The notes under the pieces were generated by a model that did not search any database, was not told the origin of the DNA, and saw only the letters and a program-made list of their open reading frames with translations. This document shows, piece by piece, positions 1 through 12,200 of a stretch of 64,000 nt of DNA; the first letter of the stretch is position 1; every line of letters starts with the position of its first letter. Origin of the DNA: Escarpia spicata (lineage: Eukaryota > Annelida > Polychaeta > Sabellida > Siboglinidae); the NCBI GenBank assembly GCA_963995525.1, contig OZ023210.1:25953116-26017115 (forward strand), in the 5' to 3' direction. The position numbers were made by a program, and so were the translations under genes.

Positions 1-838
1 CATTTGCATCTGCAGTATCTTTGAACAGATGCAGTATTGATTGTTGTTTATACAAAATGTAATATTTTCTAAGAACATTATTGATTTATTGCATACTATT
101 TTTTCCATTATTTTAGAAATCGCGAGTAGAATACTTATAGGTCTATAATTGTTGAACAGTTTATTGTTACCTTATTTGAAGACGGGAATGACTTTTGAAG
201 TTTTTAAGTTTTCAGGAACAATTCCAGTGACAAAGGATTGGTTTAGTACATGCTCAAGCGGAGTGGCTACTTCATGCATGGTCGCTTGCAGTGGTTTAGT
301 GGATAGACCGTCAAAACCTTCTGTGCATTTAGCTTTAAGTTTTCGTACAAATATTTCTAATTCTGTTGTCTGCATTGGTTGCATGAACAAAATTACGGGA
401 TAGTTTTCTCTTAGGTGTGTTTCAAATTGCTTAACAGGAAGAGCTATTGAATTGCTTATCGATTTACCTATTCCAACAACAAAAATATTAAATTCTTCTG
501 TAATTTGTTTTAAATTTGTATTCTCTTGTCCGTTTATGATGAAGGTTTCATGTAGTTTGGGGAATTCTTTTTGTTTTTGTATTGCTTGTCGTAGTACAGC
601 CCATGTTTCTTTGATATTGTGCTTACGTTCTTTTAGCACTTTTTGCTGCTCGTTTAATCTTATTAAAGATTCTACAATATTCTCTATATTTTTTATGGTT
701 TCTTGATCATGTCTGTTTAATTTCTTTCAAAGTAACTTTGATTTATTTAGGGATGAAGTCAATATGCCTGAAGTAATCCATGGTTCTCGTTTAATGTATT
801 TTTTCTTAAGTTTCACCGATTTAATTGGACAAGATATT
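1..838 (-). pseudogene. CR1/L2-like LINE fragment, reverse transcriptase start
   Basis: On the - strand an open frame (639 to 172) continues, after an in-frame stop, to the left edge. It shows the classic entry to a non-LTR reverse transcriptase: a helix-rich linker, then residues reading as 'PENLKTSKVIPVFK', followed beyond the stop by 'NNYRPISIL' and 'SKIMEKI'. Upstream, at about 830-720, a decayed stretch reads 'KYIKREPWITSG', typical of the linker between endonuclease and reverse transcriptase in CR1/L2-like elements. It is broken by stops and is cut by the window edge, so the catalytic core is not visible. Family assignment is by motif style only. Confidence 0.75.
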
Positions 839-2045
839 TCGAAAAGTGATCAACAGGCCATACATGGTCACTGACGTAACTGTCACCAACCAAGTCAACA
901 TCGGAAGTGACCACAGAATGGTAATAAGCAACATCAAACTAGACGTCAAGGCTGAAAGGAAGAAATTTATAAACAAGAGACCACCGAGTGTAGATACCAT
1001 ACAAATCGGAAAAAAAGATTGAATTCCAACTCAAACTGCAAAATTGATTCGAGACACTACAGGAACTAGACAACATCGACACAATGAGCGAAAACGTGCA
1101 ACAAGTGTAGCCAAAGCAACCAAGAGTACTCAGAAATATGCAAGACCATCAAAAAGAAAGCGAAGGACGACATCAGAAAGTACGAACAAGAGATCATACG
1201 AGAAACGATTATGTCATCAAAGAGCCTGAACAAAGCAAAACGAACACAGGCACTAGGCCAAGACAGAATGATTACACCTCTAGACAAGCAGGGTAGAGAA
1301 ATACAAGACCAAGTTATGATCATGGAACGAATAGAGGAATTATACACCAAGCTATATGACAGTGAACAGAGTACCATAATTCACACCGACCCGAAAGAAG
1401 TACCAGAGATAACACCATGGGAAGTGGAAGCAGCGCTAAGAGATATGAAGAATGGGAAGACATCAGGCAACGACCATGTAAACATTGAAACATTAAAAGC
1501 AGGAGAAGATTATCATCTCGAAGACACTGGCTAAGCTGTATACTAAATGCTTATCATAAAGACGAATACCCAAAGCTTGGAAGGACGCAAAGGTGGTGAT
1601 TATCTTCAAGAAGGGAAATAAGAAAGACTTAAAGAACTACATACCGATATGTCTGTTATCAAACATCTACAAATTACTCACAAAGATACTAACGAATAGA
1701 CTAGAGAAGACACTCGACGAAAACCAACCACGAGAGCAAGCAGGATTCAGAAGCAGGTACTCAACGACAGACCACGTATACATACACGTCGTAAACCAAC
1801 TGAAAGAGAAATGCCAATAATATAATATGCCGCTCTGCATCGCTTTCATCGACTACAAGAAGGCTTTCGACTCGCGGTGCAAACTCAAGCAATATACTGA
1901 CCTCCATTCAAGAACAGGGGATAGAAGATGTGTACATCGATATCCTGAAAGACATCTACACTAACAGCTCGGTGACAGTCCACCTACACAAAAAGAGCAA
2001 CAAGATCAACATCAAGAGAGGAGTCATTGGGAAACATCGTTACAA
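822..2045 (+). pseudogene. RTE-type LINE fragment, decayed
   Basis: Frameshifted pieces run from an endonuclease tail ('GSDHRMVISNIKLD', about 920-960) through a linker into the start of reverse transcriptase (1593-1870: 'NYIPICLLSNIYKLLTKI', 'QAGFRSRYSTTDH', then 'IDYKKAFDS' after a stop). These match the layout of RTE-clade LINEs, with the F/Y-x-K-A-F-D motif A visible. At least three frameshifts or stops are present and the sequence ends at about 2045, before the catalytic YxDD box, so it cannot be active. It abuts the oppositely oriented LINE on its left. Confidence 0.8.
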
Positions 2046-2984
2046 TGGGCAGTATAGTAAAGCGCCAAACTTGGCTTAATACCCAGAAAAACCATTCTGG
2101 TTCTTAATTTACACCAAATATACAGTAAATGTGACTGATCAGGAACTAAAACTAAAATAATAATAAGCACCAAGACATGTTATATAGCCACAATTAAAGT
2201 ACCGCAGATTATTATATACATGTATGAAGTCGTAAAATGACACACGTACATTTCACGTAATGGTTATATGTACACCAATTCAATGTTTCTGTTTATGTTT
2301 GTTAATCAGTTGTGGTACGCCACGCCTTGTAGGATGAACTCCACATCACCACTGAGTGCAGCTACACAATGAAATGCAATGGAGACCTGGTCAGGCTTTA
2401 TTGGCTCCCGGACCTTCAGTATGACTTGAAGCATACACATAAATAAAATTTGTACATATTGAGATAATCATTGTGTGATATAGTCATCTTTGATCTAAAA
2501 ACACCATCATACACTATATCTAAAAAACATGAATATTAACATTTCAATAAAAAGACAGGCCTACCAAAATTGAATTGTATTGCGTAATTGTTTTAATATA
2601 AAACAAAACTTTAAATAGTTACAAACTTTCTGACTCTAACTCTACACTTAAAGTCAAATCTTTATGCAGTTTTTTATTAAAACCATTCAGTAGAATACAT
2701 TCATTCCGCAATGATACCGTACGAAGCCGGCGAAGGGGGTGTAGCATTATTTGCGTTTATTACGTAGAGTATGGTACTTTATTGGCCACCTAATTATGCG
2801 GGAAAGCCCATCTGTTTACGGTATTATTGCTGATAAATGATTTACTAAATAATTTGAAGGAATACACATTGTGAAGAAAAGAAGTACGATCTGCTTAAAA
2901 TTATGTAGAACAACTAAGTAGTTTTCTATTTCTAAAAGGCAATAAATATAAATAAAGCAAAAAGGGAATTCCGAAAAACCTTCC
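2046..2984. other. Gene-free AT-rich stretch left of the candidate promoter
   Basis: No coding frame, tandem array or inverted repeat stands out. The stretch lies between the RTE fragment and the CRE-bearing candidate promoter, so distal regulatory sequence of the downstream gene could be here, but nothing in the sequence shows it directly. Confidence 0.5.
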
Positions 2985-3110
2985 CCAGCCACAACGTGAC
3001 GTCATATCGAGAGCATTACACATGCGCTGTGATGGGATCCATCATGGCTGCTTGTGTAACGATAGGCGAAATGTTGGTGTAATGTGACACTATATAGGGA
3101 CTTTTCTACA
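2985..3110 (+). promoter_or_regulatory. Candidate promoter with perfect CRE
   Basis: The 8-bp palindrome TGACGTCA (2997-3004) is a perfect cAMP-response element. It is followed within 20-50 bases by CATGCGCTGTG (NRF1-like half site) and by ATCATGGCTGC, which resembles the YY1-type initiator common in housekeeping promoters; a TATA-like CTATATAG lies at about 3091. These stand out in an otherwise AT-rich, CpG-poor region about 3 kb ahead of the first WDFY3 coding exon, in the right orientation. Promoter activity is inferred. Confidence 0.4.
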
Positions 3111-3153
3111 AAAGTGATTGTTTAATAACATGAGGGTTGTATGAATTCCTTAG
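3020..3153 (+). other. Candidate noncoding first exon of the WDFY3 gene
   Basis: Coding exon 1 begins one base after an intron-type acceptor (AG at 6013-6014), so at least one untranslated exon should lie upstream. The sequence CCTTAG|GTGAGT at 3148-3159 is a strong 5′ splice site just downstream of the CRE region. An upstream ATG at about 3043 opens only a 12-codon uORF ending in TAA. The assignment rests on position and splice consensus alone; other donors further left cannot be excluded. Confidence 0.3.
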
Positions 3154-3569
3154 GTGAGTGCTTCCTAGTTAAGTTGGTGTCATTGTAACAATGCATATGC
3201 TGCCTCTGTCACTTGCGATCGAACTGTCAGTCAAATGACACCGACTGTCAGTGTCACATCCCTCATTCCCTGGCCTGCCACTAGAGACTGTAGACTCCTG
3301 TCGGGGACCGTCACTCGTTGGCGTCAAGTTGCCAGCGTCCTGACTACATTCTTACTCCACAGTTGTTACACAGAATTACACAGTGCTTCACCCATTTTCT
3401 TGGTGATTTGATTAACTCTGATCTGAACACAAAAACGGCCATTTTGTCATCTAAAGGTGTTACGCATCAAATCCGGTAGTCTAGTTCTAATTGTTTCCAG
3501 TACTCGGCAACGTTCTATTAACTGACTATACTGTGGTTACAATATTATGATCTTATGAGGTCTCATTCA

Positions 3570-3862
3570 ACTAGTCAGCCTTTTTCAGAACATTATCGTC
3601 AAGCTGACCTTTCTATGCTGGCACTGTCACTGAGGGTGGTCACTGCCAGGGTGCTTGTCGTCCTCAGTGGTTCTTTTACGTCCCAAATTGAGACGGAACC
3701 GACATTAACGTGATCTCCAAGTCACGAGGGATACACAGTACCCAATGTTGAGAGCCAGGTTTTTTACACAAATGTACCATACCTTCCCGGTCCGGGTATT
3801 GAACTCGGGGCACCGGCATATCAGGCAGATGTGCTAACCACTACTCTATCACACGCCCCCCG
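3570..3862 (-). mobile_element. tRNA-derived SINE
   Basis: Read on the - strand, 3862 to 3780 has a tRNA-like head with an A box (TAGTGGTTAGCACATCTG) and a B box (GAGTTCAATACCC) spaced as in a tRNA gene, followed by a non-tRNA body containing 'AAAAGAACCACTGAGG', as is usual for invertebrate SINEs. The tRNA part cannot fold as a standard tRNA gene and is fused to the body, so it is a SINE and not a tRNA gene. Confidence 0.65.
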
Positions 3863-5730
3863 TAGTACCAACAAAGGTAGTACCATGATATATGTGCAAC
3901 CTTGCTATACTTTAGGCAGACTATTTGTGAAGGATGTATATTAAATAGTTAACAGGGTCATTCCGTGTCAAATCAACCTTTTCAGGACATTTTAAAAGTT
4001 AGTGTCTCAGAGTTATTTAAATTTTAGCCAATTATTAAGTGGCCACAGTTTAGCACTTTTGCAAAGAAGCTAAGCATTTACATGTAAATTGTGTCTGTAA
4101 CACCCTATTACATGAACAGGGGTAAACACCAAAAATTGCACCCATTATATATGTTTTGGTGTACCATGGAATGTCCCCACGAGGGACAATAAAGGTATTT
4201 GAATTTAATTGTTTTCAAGTGTCACTAAAAAGAGAAGTTTACAAGTTACATATATATCTAAAAATTGCTGAATTTGTAGATATATTGGTACATATAATCT
4301 GTGCAAATTTCCAGTATGACAGGGTGAAGAGCATTGGGTATAAATACGGGGTGAATGGGAATGAGAGAAAAAGAAATGTTGTTATTTCTGAAAGTGATTT
4401 CACCAGCCTGTGTTTTATTGTGTTACACAGTACAATGTCCAAATTTCACCACCCAGTATGAGAATGTGGGAAAAGCTACTATAGCTTATAAGTTATATTG
4501 AAGCTGAAAGTTTACACTGCAATAATGGTAACAGCGTTTTCTCCACAAAAAAAGGGAACAACATCTGCTGAAGGAGTTATAAATGTACTATGCAAGTATG
4601 GTGATCATAGGACTTGTGCCACATTCTTGTTTTGGAAGTTGGAATAAAACAATTTTAAGTTAAATTTATGCTGATTTATTTTATTTGACATGGAATGACC
4701 CAACATTATTATGCTATCAGATGCATAAGAAAAGTTTTAAAAGCTATCTTTTTGTATACATACTTGCCATCAACTAACGCCATGTCTAAGACATTGATGT
4801 TGATGTTTGCATGGCTGAAGCAGAAACCTTGCCAGTTATACCACCAGTCAGAGAACTCATTATTCCAGCAGCAGACAAGATTGTTTAGGATAATATAAAT
4901 GTCAAATTATTTTATGGATCACAGCCTAATTGGCATTTGATAGCTCAGAGCGAAGATGTCACGAACAATACTGAGCTTCATCATCTGTACATTTGTGTCC
5001 ATAAATTGTTTGCTAAACCGATGAGTCCGCAGACTGCAGTTGACAATTGCCTTCCTGCATTCAGTTTACATGAATATCACAGCCAAGTCACAGTTCTCAA
5101 AATTCTGTACAATATTTAAACAAAAAGGAGGACACTAGAATTCACAAAATCTGTTGAACCTTTTTTAGATGTGAATGGTTTAACAACTTTTATTTTTGTC
5201 AAATGTTGATGTACATACTACAAATCAATAAATGTCCACTTTATAGGGTAACAAATAAGTTATTATTCATTATATTCAACAAGATTGTTATCCAGAACAA
5301 AAATCCCAGATGGCAAGTGGACAAGGAAACCTTTTGCTCGTGGACTGAAGGAGAGTCGAACATTATAGATAAATATACATACCAGTAACAGTTGTATATC
5401 ATCATACATACATCATTATCAGTGTTCACAATTATTACTGTACTGATCTGGAGGCCAAAGACTCAGCATTTCGGTTGGTCTGTGTAATCGTGTTTTCAGC
5501 AAGGATCGAGATTCGTACTTCAGAAACTGACAGTGCAAATATTGTTTACATTTTATATTATTGTGGGGACCACCACATTTTTAATGGGACCACCAGATTT
5601 TACAGAGTTCTGAGAAGGTCCTGCTTACCACCAACTTTTCAGCTCAGATATAGAACATGGATCATAATGTTGTTAAATGTGGATTTTACCACTTTAGGCA
5701 TTGGACTCTGTCATAAAAACTTACAGGATT
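3863..5730. other. Gene-free stretch; one block shared with a nested insert
   Basis: Short open frames here show no recognisable domain or codon bias. The block 5279-5356 (AACAAGATTGTTATCCAG...) is similar to 26020-26090, inside the insertion that interrupts the LINE in intron 3, so part of this stretch is a copy of the same small dispersed repeat. Nothing else is supported. Confidence 0.5.
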
Positions 5731-5734
5731 AGGG

Positions 5735-5948
5735 ATCATCTCAGAACATTGATGTCTGATATCAGACAGATTTACTTTCGCCTGGAGGAGGGGAGGTCTG
5801 GCATCAGACATTGATATTTTATGTTTCAGACCGATACTGTTAATATATTGATATCATCACATCAGTGTTTACAAACGTTCATCTGAGGGGCTGAGGCCAG
5901 ATGAAAGTAATTTAATCTGATGTCAGACATTGACTTTCTGAGATGATG
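5735..5948. mobile_element. Inverted-repeat MITE, family copy 1
   Basis: The ends are inverted: GGATCATCTCAGAACATTGA at the left and, reverse-complemented, GGCATCATCTCAGAAAGTCA at the right. Internal ATCAGAC-type motifs are mirrored as well. Two relatives lie at 46053-46290 and 46620-46870, which shows that this is a dispersed non-autonomous element and not a unique palindrome. It sits 70 bases before coding exon 1. Superfamily not determined. Confidence 0.7.
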
Positions 5949-6015
5949 CCTTACTTTTAAGAGATTTTGTATGAACATAGTTCACAAATGTTCATTGGTG
6001 ATATTCTGTGGCAGC

Positions 6016-6207
6016 ATGAATCTGATGCGCAAGATTGTGGGGGGTCACTCCCGGGGTGGCGGGGAGACGATGCAGCCCTCCCAGGATGTCACCCTTGGGC
6101 TGAGGCACCTGTGCAAGATGTTTGAGGAATTCCGCCACTCCCCATCCGGAGTGTCTCAGAAGCAGCTTGAGGACAAGCTCTACAACATGCTGCCTCTCTT
6201 CTGTAAG
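6016..6207 (+). CDS. WDFY3: WDFY3 exon 1 (start codon)
   Basis: The exon itself starts at 6015 after AG; the ATG is one base in. It encodes residues 1-64, from 'MNLMRKIVGG' to 'YNMLPLFCK', and ends in phase 0 at AAG|GTACGT. The N-terminus 'MN-(M/L)-x-(K/R)-I-x-G' and the 'LEDKLYNMLP' block agree with the vertebrate protein, which supports this ATG as the true start. Confidence 0.93.
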
Positions 6208-9200
6208 GTACGTCTCATAGATTCCCTTGGTTAGAAATAATTTTTTGCCAGTCTTGAAATAATCAAAAGTGTGCCTTTTAGTGCGCAAACGGCTTGCATG
6301 AAAACCATTCATGTCAATTACAGCCATTATTGGCTGTTTAGTTTTTTTAATAAACAAACAGTGTCATTTGAACCATTTCATTAATACATTTGATTTGTTT
6401 CACTACCAGTTGTGCCAATGGTAGTCATTAATGTGGGCCCCAGATTTGGAACTATTAGTTAATCTAATGGCCAGCTCTAAATTCCACCTGTCTTGTCAGT
6501 TGTAATTACCCGTCTTGGCCAGTCATCTGCCAGTCTTGAAGAAGGGCAGACGGGTCTCTGGCTACGCCCCTGAATTAGGTACTTAAGTACTGTATGATCA
6601 ATGTCATGCCCTGTCTGCCATATATGGTTTAGATGTAGTAGGAGATGAATGGATCATCTAGAAATGATGTACGGATAGTCGTGGTAGATGCACCCCTCCT
6701 CCGAATGCAAACTATGCATCAGGTATGATCCCTCTTCCCTGTACAAAGTATGCTTCAGGATTCAAACCTTTATGCACTATGCAGGATCAAATGTTTACCC
6801 AATGTGACTTGGCCTCTGCAGGTGTTTGGAGCAGCTCCATCTAGTGACATGACAGAAAAGTTTGGTGACATCCTACATTTCTGCAGTCACGTGTCCAGAC
6901 TAATGGTCAGCGAGATACGCAGACGAGCGTCCAATCAGTCGACAGGTGAGGCACTTGTAATGTTGTTAGGATGCACCTCAGTGATTTTCTATGAGCACAT
7001 CCTGAAATTAGATAGTCGCACATTTTTATAGGAATGGAAACTAGAATTTCAGAGGACAGGCAGGGATTAGGACATAAATGTTATATTGTTCTTTGCTTGG
7101 TTTTCCACACTTCGAAACAACTCCACTTTTTTCATGTTACCTGTTTCCTGGATAGTTGCAGCTTCTTCCCAAATAATATGCAATAGTGTAGGTACGTTGG
7201 ATACTGTTTCAACATATCCATCTGTTTTAACCAATTTTATCCTAAGACCAGCAGATGCAATAAGATACTGACTAAATCATTGGCATACTTTATGATATAT
7301 TGTTACGTGTGAAAGGTATGTATAATTAGGAAGAAGATAAACAAAACATTATAAATGTTGGTCCACCTGATCAGTGTAGTCATCAGCTCATTCAGATGTT
7401 TCTGATTCACATTGATGTAATAAAATGAAGTCTTCAGTAAGCAAGTGTTAGTCTAATGCAGTGTTCACTCTCTCGTAGCAATGGTAAACTAGACCAAGTG
7501 TCAAGCTCTGTAAACGGGAAACTACGACTGGAATTGTATTCTGGTTAAATAAAATGGCATAATGTATGAATACTTGGGTAACAATAACAGGTGGATGGGT
7601 CCACAGGTGGGATGGGTCCATGGGTGGGATGGTCCACAGGTGGATGGGTCAGCGGGTGGATGGGTCCATATTTAGTTCGTTATATAACACGTTTTAAGTA
7701 AATTATTACTAATCAAAGCACTTCACAGTTGAGCTAATAGTAATAATAAAAACAAGTGTAGATTAAGTGTAGTACATATTCAGTGAAGTGCGTGATGTGA
7801 AGTGATATATAACGAATTTATTATTTAAAGTGTAAAAGTACAGTTGAAATCGATATATAGCCAATATTGCAAAATAGAAAGTAATGTGGCTTCTATGTGG
7901 AAAGAAGTGTCGATATCAAGGCAGGCAGTGATGATGAAGTACTTGTTTTTCCTACTTCTAATTCATGAGATAATATCAGGATGAGTCATCATGTATTGGC
8001 TAAATGTGTGACAAATCAAATAGTGTAGTAAGACGTCCTCATCGCTGACTTGAACGGCCACTTGTTGTTACAGTGGCGTTAAGTGTAAGAATGGTTGCTT
8101 CACTGCCGTTGAGTCATATCTCAAATTATGGCCTCTTCACTTTGATGACGCATTGTTTTATCAAGAGTGTCCGTCAATAACTGCTGGTGAGAGAATATCA
8201 CATTATTCCACATATGCAATGATCATGTCAACTGTGCTGGATTGGACACAGAATGATGTCAGCTTTTTGACATCATCAGAATGATGTCAGCTTTGTGACA
8301 TCATCAGAATGATGTCAGCTTTGTGACATCATACTGAATATGTAGTCAGATATGTTAATACAGTTTTCCTGCAGATCCTATTTGCTGCTGTGAATGTCTC
8401 TGTAACTTGTATACAGAGACATTACAAAGAAAATGTAAACTACATACTGGTAGATGGAGTGTTTTAAACGTGGCATGCGTGTGGTAATGAATGTGTTGAC
8501 GTAACAACTTGGCATCAACATACAATAACAACACTTGCATCAGTCACATGGCCAAAAGAAGGACAATGTGGTTGCATTCATTTAAGGGGTAATCCCCAAA
8601 TACATTATAATGTCATCAATATACATTTGTTGGTAAAAACACATTGATGTACAAGTTGATTAAAGTGGGCTGGATATGTGGAACATGGAAGAGGAACAGC
8701 TAATGAAGGGATCAAATGCCTTCAGAGCAGAGGGTGGAAGGGGAATGGCTAATGAATGGATCGAATGCCTTCAGAGCGGAGGGTGGAAGGGGAATGGCTA
8801 ATGAATGGATCGGATGCCTTCAGAGCAGAGGGTGGAAGGGGAATGGCTAATGAATGGATCGGATGCCTGCAGAGCGGAGGGTGGAAGGGGAATGGCTAAT
8901 GAATGGATCGGATGCCTTCAGAGCGGAGGGTGGAAGGGGAATGGCTAATGAATGGATCAGATGCCTTCAGAGCGGAGGGTGGAAGGGGAATGGCTAATGA
9001 ATTATTAGGTCATTGTGACATCTATAAATAATTCAGCATTGCTGTTTGTTGGACCTGTCAATTTACAGAAATGATTGATTAAAACAAATCGTATTTCAGT
9101 AACAAAGATCAGAATTGTAATACAGGCCTAGGCAGCAACACTCGATCCATCAAATTGTATCTGTCATGTTTCTATCTTATTTATAGTAGCAGCTGCTACT

Positions 9201-12200
9201 TTCACTGACTACTGAAACATGAAAGTAAAATTGCAATTGTATTTAAAAAAATAATAATAACACAGTACCATCCGTTTGTGGTACTTAAGATGTCTTAACA
9301 ATGAATCACTAATCCAAAGGTGTCATGTGTGAAATTTGAGCGATGGGTAGTCATTAGAACACATTGCCAGCAGTCGTTAATATGCACTGCGAACCAACGT
9401 CTGTCATGAACTAATTTCTTCGATTTCAGAGTGCAACTGTTTCATTTATTCAGCTGACACAGAATTGATCAGTCCTGCCTTGTGGTTGGTTTTTATATTT
9501 GTGTACGACTCACAGATGCTTGCAGCACATTAATAAATAATAACATGTGTAAACGAATCGCCTACGCCAAATTTCTAATCATCTTCCACTGTTCCAGTAC
9601 GATAATTAAGTTCTGCGGGAACTGTTCAGGTAGTCAGTAATGTCACAGGCAGGCTGAAAATATATATTCTTGCGACACTTACTAAATTGTATGGGCTGCA
9701 GCAGTATTGAAGGTGTCAAGATGTCTCCAGCAGTCTTATTTGATGGTCTCATCAACACCCTTGTTATCCAGAGACCAGTTGCACTAAGATGATGTCATAG
9801 AGGTCTTCTCACCTGCTACAACCTTGGGCAGTTACCAAAATCCTAATAAATCTTGCTTTGTACAACACTACCATGGTTTCTTTATTATAAGCAGAACAGT
9901 GTTTACATGTTAATACCTGATCATACGCCAGTCCAGCCAACTATTGACACAAAGACAGCTCTGTTTGTTCTCTCAGCCCATGCAACCCTCTCAACTATGC
10001 ATTTCTATATCTTGTCTACAACCCCTCTTTTCAAATGTCTCCCACCTTATATATATATATCACAGTGGGAAATAAAGAGGTTGTCAACAGTCCCATATGC
10101 ATGTACCATTTACCAGCCAATAACAAGTGGTGTGACAGGGTTAGTTGCTACTTAACTACTAGGGTCTATGTGTGACACTAATTGGCCCTCATAGTCCTAA
10201 ACAGCCCACTGCTGCACGGGTAAACCATAATAATTTATTAATGAGCCTTACCATAATAATAAGACGAGGTGATGCTCTTGCAAAGCATCACAGTGATGGT
10301 GTGTCTTCAAGAGAATCAAAACATGATGTTATTCATTACAACTGTAGGATAACATAATGCACATAAAGATCTAGAAAGTACCTTTTTTGTAATCCCATCA
10401 ATAAATTATAAGTTACATCAGTTGATTAAAACATTATTAGAAAAAAGATGGTGTCTCTTCAAGGACCTGATTGCTATAGATAATGTGTGCGCATATGATG
10501 AATATGTATTTGTCTGAATAGTTGTGTAAATTTGTGTTGAAATGTTTATTACTAGTGTATCTCCAGTTAAGTGTTAAATATATATGTTTCATCATAATAT
10601 ATTTAGTGCAATTATTGTTCTAAAGTAAAATTCAGATTGTGTAAAATCCACTAACAAAGTTCATCATTAGTTTATAAGTGAAACATTTTTTGAAAAGATA
10701 CTTGGTCAGATTGGTCACACTGGGTGTGCACTTATCAAATTATATAAAACTTAAGCCTCAACATTGTGTCATTGATTAAAGCCTAAAATATGCTCTAATT
10801 TTACCCATAGTCCATACACTGCAACAATTTAGCCTGATATTGTAGCTGTTTGTGTACCTTTCAGATATTGGCCCTGCGGGATGTCTGAAATTTATTTATT
10901 GTTAATCCAGCCACACGGGTGAAGAACATTTATCTAAATGGCTGCAGTTTATTTTTATATCTCCTCCAGGATGCATTCGTAAAAGGCATGCAGTAGGCAC
11001 ACCGCTCTCAAATGGAAGTGGGAGTTATTGCTTTATTCATATTTCCCAGTGGTCGATATCTGATGAACGGAGTGTTTTGCCAGATGACATTTATGTGGCC
11101 TCGCCGACCACCAGTGTCGCCACCTGTCAGTGGATTTGTGGTTGTTGTATCTGTTTGGCAATATTGATGTTCTTCCTCTCCCTTGATCCCATATGGGGTA
11201 GGGACCACATCATTTGGTCTTTTCCAATCTCTTACAGACATGGGGTCAAATAAATTGAAAAGTATTTAAATACAAATACATTAGGAAGTATTTCAAATAC
11301 TTTTCAAAATACTTTTTACAAGAGAGCATGTACCAATAACAATAGCAAATCTTATATTACGAGATCATTATGTTGTTTTATCAACATAATTTCATGATCT
11401 TATGTATAAACTAATACATGAGATATTCCTTATAGACTGGCAATATCTGGTATGCTGTACAATTGCAATAATGTAAAATATGTCTCATCAGTTCACACAA
11501 GCATTAACACAATAGCAGGTAGCAGGGTTCCATAGCAGGGACAATAAAGCCATGATCAAAAGACAGGCATGCCAGTGCAAGTCCTGTTGTTGCTAATTGC
11601 ATCTTGGTCACAGGTGACAACTAACAAATTGATCCTGTCTTCACTGGTATGCTCTCATAATGATCTCAGTGACTTCCACACAATGGCTTTCTTTCTGACT
11701 AGAAAATATGGTCAATTGTCAAATGAACCAGTAACATTTTTGACTCTCAATAAGTTAAACAAGACAGGTGAATACAAAATATAACTTATCATTCATTACT
11801 AACCATGCCCAAATAAAAGTATTTGAAATAGTATTTGAAAGTATTGGAAAATGTCAAATACTTTATGGAAGTATTTAAATACAAATACTTTCATTCCATT
11901 AGTGTCAAATACAATTACAAATACTTCAAAAAATGTATTTAAATATTTTAAAATACAAATGTATTTGACCCCATGTCTGCTCTCTTACCAAGTTGTCTTT
12001 ATCTATCACAATCCTCTCACACTCTTGCCTGTTCCCACCTACTCTGTTTCCACATCTCTTCGCATTATCCTTCCATCTTAATTTTGGTCTTCCTGTTCTC
12101 CTTCTACCACCATCTTCTGTTTCCCGCACTCCTTTGTCACAGTAAACACCTGTTCACACGAGTGGTGTGTCACGGAAATAGTATTCTCGTTGACATGGTG

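Noticed and set aside
3780..3862. tRNA gene on the - strand
   Set aside because: A and B boxes are present but it is fused to a SINE body and lacks a clean acceptor stem.
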